A stretch of 25,306 nt of DNA, taken from a virus. The notes beneath the pieces were generated by a model that did not search any database, was not told the origin of the DNA, and saw nothing but the letters and a program-made list of their open reading frames with translations. The first letter of the stretch is position 1; each line of letters starts with the position of its first letter. Location of the stretch: positions 1 to 25,306 of the IMG/VR virus record IMGVR_UViG_3300009182_000297; one strand, 5' to 3'. The position numbers and the translations under genes are program-made. Below are positions 22,716 through 25,306 of this stretch, in pieces.

Positions 22716-23003
22716 ATGGATGACAAAGATCTTATCCTATTAATTGAACGATTAGGTGTTTCTTGCAGTTTTTTAATATTTTTTGTTTGGACAACTTATA
22801 GAGCAGCAACTTGGTTGGGTGAAAAGATCATCCTCCCTTTGCATGAAAGACACATCAAATTTATAGATAGACTAGAAGTTGGATTAGAAAGTGTGGTTAA
22901 AAGCCAAGAAAACACTATGGACATACTTAATCAGATATTGTTGAACACTAGAGAGCTACATGAACTTAAAAGGAATAAAAAGGAAACGGCTAATGCAGAA
23001 TGA
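22716..23003 (+). CDS. Small single-span membrane protein (holin candidate)
   Basis: Start ATG 22716 is served by TTGGGGG (22701-22707); the in-frame TTG at 22701 is part of that site. The 95 residues contain one hydrophobic segment at about 12-30 ('LGVSCSFLIFFVWTTYRAA'), an amphipathic stretch ('GEKIILPLHERHIKFIDR'), a predicted coiled coil (about 52-82) and a Lys/Glu-rich C-terminus. A short N-terminus, one membrane span and a cytoplasmic coil fit some small phage holins and other inner-membrane phage proteins. No endolysin is visible nearby, so the lysis assignment stays weak. Its last 11 bases overlap the next small gene. Confidence 0.65.
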   Translation: MDDKDLILLIERLGVSCSFLIFFVWTTYRAATWLGEKIILPLHERHIKFIDRLEVGLESVVKSQENTMDILNQILLNTRELHELKRNKKETANAE

Positions 23004-23103
23004 AATCGTTTATACAAATGACACTATTATTAATGTTGAGTATACTGTATTAAATAGTAATGAATGTATTTACATATACACAAGTGGGTTTGTACAAAAA
23101 TGA
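22993..23103 (+). CDS. 36-aa small protein
   Basis: The ATG at 22993 has AAGGA (22980-22984) eight bases upstream. The frame overlaps the membrane-protein gene by 11 nt and ends at TGA overlapping the next ATG (ATGA, 23100-23103), the typical picture of a coupled phage gene. The 36 residues start 'MQNEIVYTNDTIINVEYTVL' and include 'CIYIYTSGF', probably beta-rich, without a signal peptide. I do not recognise it. An alternative is a 17-residue frame starting at 23000, which has poorer signals. Its existence rests on the start and stop signals alone. Confidence 0.5.
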   Translation: MQNEIVYTNDTIINVEYTVLNSNECIYIYTSGFVQK

Positions 23104-23429
23104 TCACTTTTGTTGCTGGTGACACATTAGATTTAAGGTCAACAGATGACTACTATGCAGTAGATGATAGAGCTATAGATTTCACCTCTGATGATTACCC
23201 AAATTTAAGTGAAGTTACAACAATATTTTATGTTGATGGAAAAGTAAACTTTTTAAAAATAGCCTCTTATATTGATAGTAAAACTTTAAGACTTGAACTT
23301 AGCAGTACAGATTTACAAAACATTGGTGCTGGAAGATGGTCTTATGAAATTAGATCTGTTTTTCTTAGTGGCCATACTGTAACTGTAAGTTTTGGAAATT
23401 TAATTATAACTCCTGCTTTTGGAGATTAA
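23100..23429 (+). CDS. Beta-sandwich-like virion protein (109 aa)
   Basis: I start at ATG 23100, which overlaps the TGA of the small upstream gene; an in-frame ATG at 23064 lacks a ribosome-binding site. The 109 residues form one module with 'LDLRSTDDYYAVDDRAIDF', 'LRLELSSTDLQNIGAGRWS', 'YEIRSVFLSGHTVTV' and 'GNLIITPAFGD'. The C-terminal half of the next protein is a clear paralogue. The pattern (a 'LTDDY' entry, 'L...AGRWSYE', a closing 'G.L.I.P') is seen in short beta-sandwich proteins of phage neck and fibre regions. The function is unknown to me. GGAG near its 3' end serves the next gene. Confidence 0.6.
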   Translation: MITFVAGDTLDLRSTDDYYAVDDRAIDFTSDDYPNLSEVTTIFYVDGKVNFLKIASYIDSKTLRLELSSTDLQNIGAGRWSYEIRSVFLSGHTVTVSFGNLIITPAFGD

Positions 23430-23430
23430 A

Positions 23431-24075
23431 ATGGCATTTGAAATTGGCATAAGTTTATCCTTTGGCAAAAAATATGAAAATTGCACAACTTTATCTGCAC
23501 AATTAATAAATGGAGATGGAACAAATTACAATACTCCATATACAACTGGATTTGTAAATCTAACCAATGGCTATTTTTTGTTTACTCCAACAATACCAAC
23601 ATCTTTTAGGGGTGCTATCAAATTTTATTGTGGTGCTGAATTTCTTGGTGCTTTGGCGATTAATCCAGAAGAGTATGAAAACATAGATGTTAAAGTTAGT
23701 ACAAGATGTAGTTCTACTGGAAATGGGGTTCCTACACTGACAAACCCAATACCGATTAATCCAGCAGATCCTATTGAGTTAAGATTAACGGATGATTATT
23801 TAGTTCAAGAATCTAGATCTATAGACATAACTTCTGTAAATTGGCCAGATTTAACTGATTCTTCTACTAGCTTTATAATTGATTCAATGCCTACTTTTAC
23901 TAAACCAGCAGAATTGCTCAATGCAACATCGTTAAGGGTTGAGTTAAGCAATGAAGAACTTCAACAAATCGGTGCTGGTAGATGGTCTTATGAATTTAGG
24001 TCAGTTTTGTCAAATGGCCACATAATAACACTAGTGGTTGGCAATATTATAATAGTTCCACCATTTACCGATTAG
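23431..24075 (+). CDS. Two-domain beta-rich virion protein with duplicated C-terminal module
   Basis: Start ATG 23431 follows GGAG (23421-23424), so an in-frame TTG at 23419 is not used. The 214 residues have an N-terminal beta domain (1-95: 'FEIGISLSFGKKYENCTTLS', 'RGAIKFYCGAEFLGALAI') and a C-terminal module (about 115-214: 'LRLTDDYLVQESRSIDI', 'RVELSNEELQQIGAGRWS', 'YEFRSVLSNGHIITLV', 'GNIIIVPPFTD') paralogous to the whole preceding protein. The pair probably arose by tandem duplication, one copy keeping or gaining an extra domain. Proteins of this type occur near neck or fibre genes in many uncultured phages. A more precise role cannot be read. Confidence 0.6.
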   Translation: MAFEIGISLSFGKKYENCTTLSAQLINGDGTNYNTPYTTGFVNLTNGYFLFTPTIPTSFRGAIKFYCGAEFLGALAINPEEYENIDVKVSTRCSSTGNGVPTLTNPIPINPADPIELRLTDDYLVQESRSIDITSVNWPDLTDSSTSFIIDSMPTFTKPAELLNATSLRVELSNEELQQIGAGRWSYEFRSVLSNGHIITLVVGNIIIVPPFTD

Positions 24076-24123
24076 AATACGGTGTATTATTAGTTGTAAT
24101 TATTACTAAATAACGAGGTGATT

Positions 24124-24654
24124 ATGTACTGGCAAGCAGAATTCATAACACTGATAAGGGTTTTGATTGACGATCTATCATCGCCACAAACATATAATGA
24201 CAAAAGACTTACACAAGTTTTGGCAGTAGCTGCTCAATTAGTCACAAATGAATTGAGTTTTCCTAATAAATTTAAGGTTGATATTCAAGCTTTAACTATT
24301 GATCCAAGTCCAGTAGATAGAGATTCAACCAGAGATGAAAATTTTATAAATTTAGTTTGTATAAAAGCAGCATGTTTAATAGAGCGTGGAGAAACTAGAA
24401 AATCTGTTGGTCAAGGAATTGCTATTAGAGATGGTAGCTCATCTATTGATCTTCGTGGAACTATGGATGGTAGACTTAAATTACTTGAAAAGGGCTGGTG
24501 TGCAGTATACGATGATACCAAGCTAGAATATCAAGCAAACAGGAATGGGGCAATTGCTGGTGCAGCTATTATGACTCCGTTCAGAGTTTTTGCTGGATAT
24601 AGAGATATGGCGTATTATCCTTACAGTAGAGATGGTAGAAACTTTATTCCATAA
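24124..24654 (+). CDS. Neck / head-tail connector-like protein
   Basis: ATG 24124 (after ACGAGG at 24113-24118) is preferred over the in-frame GTG at 24118, which is part of that site. The 176 residues are helical at first ('EFITLIRVLIDDLSSPQ', 'DKRLTQVLAVAAQLVTNEL'), then have 'LTIDPSPVDRDSTRDENFIN', 'LVCIKAACLIERGETR', 'IAIRDGSSSIDLRGTMDGRL' and 'LLEKGWCAVYDDTKLEYQ'. Helical proteins with a 'R.LI.D....Y.D..L......AA' start are typical of head-tail connector/neck proteins in phages. It lies near other virion genes but far from the portal, which is unusual for a connector. A 48-nt gap precedes it, holding two tiny palindromes and no convincing promoter. Confidence 0.55.
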   Translation: MYWQAEFITLIRVLIDDLSSPQTYNDKRLTQVLAVAAQLVTNELSFPNKFKVDIQALTIDPSPVDRDSTRDENFINLVCIKAACLIERGETRKSVGQGIAIRDGSSSIDLRGTMDGRLKLLEKGWCAVYDDTKLEYQANRNGAIAGAAIMTPFRVFAGYRDMAYYPYSRDGRNFIP

Positions 24655-24667
24655 CGAGGGTTTTTTC

Positions 24668-25126
24668 ATGGGAACAATTCATATTCTTGGTGCTGGCATA
24701 GTAAATGGTTATTCAACAATTAATCCCACTGAAGGATATCCAAGTGGTCAAATAATTAATTATGTTAGCGAAGGAAGAGCTTTAAAATCAGAAACATTGG
24801 ATTATCCATCCATTGAAACAAATTTTGGTATTCCAATCATTGATATTTCAAGGCCGGGAGTTCTCGTAGATGGATCTGCAACCATACTTTCTTCTAATGT
24901 AAACCAACAAATATTTGGTTCTAATTATGATAGGAGTTACTTGTATATTCAAAATAAGTCAAATGATAATATGTATGTAGATTTTGGAGTACCAGCAAAT
25001 ACATCTACTTCTTTTAAAATACCAGCAAGTGGCAATTTAATCTTTGATACTGCTTTTATTCCAGCTTCCACAGTTAATATTATTTGTGCCACAAGTGGTG
25101 CAGCATTTATTGCAAAAGAAGCTTAA
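24668..25126 (+). CDS. Hypothetical virion protein (152 aa)
   Basis: The ATG at 24668 follows ACGAGGG (24654-24660); upstream in-frame TTG starts are inside the previous gene. The 152 residues start 'MGTIHILGAGIVNGYSTINP' (Gly-rich, no signal peptide) and end with a beta domain: 'QQIFGSNYDRSYLYIQNKS', 'NMYVDFGVPANTSTSFKIPA', 'IICATSGAAFIAKEA'. That C-terminal half resembles small capsid- or tail-associated proteins that occur as short single-domain genes in many uncultured phages. It is the last gene before the terminator at 25149. I cannot give a specific role. Confidence 0.6.
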   Translation: MGTIHILGAGIVNGYSTINPTEGYPSGQIINYVSEGRALKSETLDYPSIETNFGIPIIDISRPGVLVDGSATILSSNVNQQIFGSNYDRSYLYIQNKSNDNMYVDFGVPANTSTSFKIPASGNLIFDTAFIPASTVNIICATSGAAFIAKEA

Positions 25127-25148
25127 AAAAGTATTGATGATATATATT

Positions 25149-25182
25149 GGCTGTTGTATCATAATGGTACAGCAGCCTTTTT
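25149..25182 (+). terminator. Rho-independent terminator at the end of the fibre/neck unit
   Basis: GGCTGTTGTA (25149-25158) pairs with TACAGCAGCC (25168-25177) with one G-U pair, and two further pairs (T-G, C-G) shorten the loop to five bases. TTTTT (25178-25182) then GTTTT follow. It closes a unit that may begin near 7475. Confidence 0.88.
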
Positions 25183-25207
25183 GTTTTAGGAAATAGAAGG
25201 AGGAATT

Positions 25208-25306
25208 ATGATTCTTACAATTGGCATGGCCACATATGATGATTTTGATGGAGTTTATTTCACTTTACAAGCATTAAAAGCATATCAAGATTTAGAAGAT
25301 GTAGAA
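25208..25306 (+). CDS. Glycosyltransferase family 2-like protein (N-terminal fragment)
   Basis: The gene starts at ATG 25208 behind a strong AGAAGGAGG site (25195-25203) and runs off the window after 33 residues. 'MILTIGMATYDDFDGVYFTL' followed by 'QALKAYQDLEDVE' is the usual first strand and helix of GT2 (GT-A fold) enzymes found in phages. The DxD motif lies beyond the window. It is the first gene after the terminator, so probably the start of a new transcription unit, and could glycosylate virion or host components together with the GT-like gene at 3498. Confidence 0.7.
   Translation, partial: MILTIGMATYDDFDGVYFTLQALKAYQDLEDVE

Noticed and set aside
23000-23053. 17-residue frame starting at 23000.
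   Set aside because: Too short and without its own ribosome-binding site; the overlapping 36-aa frame has better signals.
24076-24123. Small palindromes (AATAC-GGT-GTATT and GTAAT-T-ATTAC) and a possible promoter before the connector-like gene.
   Set aside because: Arms are only five bases in AT-rich DNA and no -35/-10 pair with good spacing is present.
25134-25162. TTGATG-17-TATCAT as a promoter for the last glycosyltransferase.
   Set aside because: Weak matches, with the -10 inside the terminator stem; kept only as a remark, not as a feature.

Overview
The window is about 25.3 kb of one tailed-phage genome (Caudoviricetes). Every convincing gene lies on the + strand, and genes are packed with small gaps or 1-32 nt overlaps. 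The DNA is AT-rich by eye, uses the standard genetic code (TAA, TAG and TGA all end genes) and has clear AAGGAG/GGAGG ribosome-binding sites. I could not identify the host. It is bacterial judging by these signals, and the phage looks like an uncultured (metagenomic) type. No tRNA, CRISPR, integrase or insertion sequence was seen, and no stretch over 300 nt lacks a gene.

Head module (1-7460): the nuclease end of the large terminase, a long portal protein, a probable glycosyltransferase-like protein, a small unknown, a prohead protease fused to a coiled-coil scaffold (with a strong internal start that should also give free scaffold), a decoration-like protein and the major capsid protein. A rho-independent terminator closes it (7428-7460), and a candidate promoter overlaps that terminator.

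Fibre/adhesin module (7499-22216): a small zinc-ribbon protein, then about 12.5 kb of very unusual fibre genes. Three proteins (1887, 676 and 1189 aa) contain long collagen-like Gly-X-Gln stalks. These are punctuated by small beta-rich modules, several resembling chitin/cellulose-binding CBM5/12 modules, and by tail-collar domains. Two proteins (1189 and 425 aa) start with duplicated beta-helix domains carrying the 'choice-of-anchor Q' signature of bacterial surface proteins, followed by poly-Thr linkers. Three consecutive ORFs here are in the same reading frame, separated only by one TAA in identical TTC-TAA-ATG-GCA junctions. A 56-nt perfect repeat shared by two of them would allow an in-frame deletion fusion. 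A 49-aa mini-gene, a 148-aa structural protein, a second tail-collar protein and a likely fibre-associated (DUF4376-like) protein follow.

Distal module (22216-25182): a GNAT acetyltransferase, a single-membrane-span protein (holin candidate), a 36-aa small gene, two beta-sandwich-like proteins sharing a duplicated module, a neck/connector-like protein and another virion-like protein, closed by a second terminator. A partial family-2 glycosyltransferase starts at 25208. No tail tube, sheath or tape-measure gene lies in the window, so tail morphology cannot be assigned.

Working model: the first unit builds and matures the head. The second builds a modular set of sugar-binding fibres whose repeats invite length change and domain shuffling. 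Flanking glycosyltransferases and the GNAT enzyme could modify the virion surface or the host receptor.
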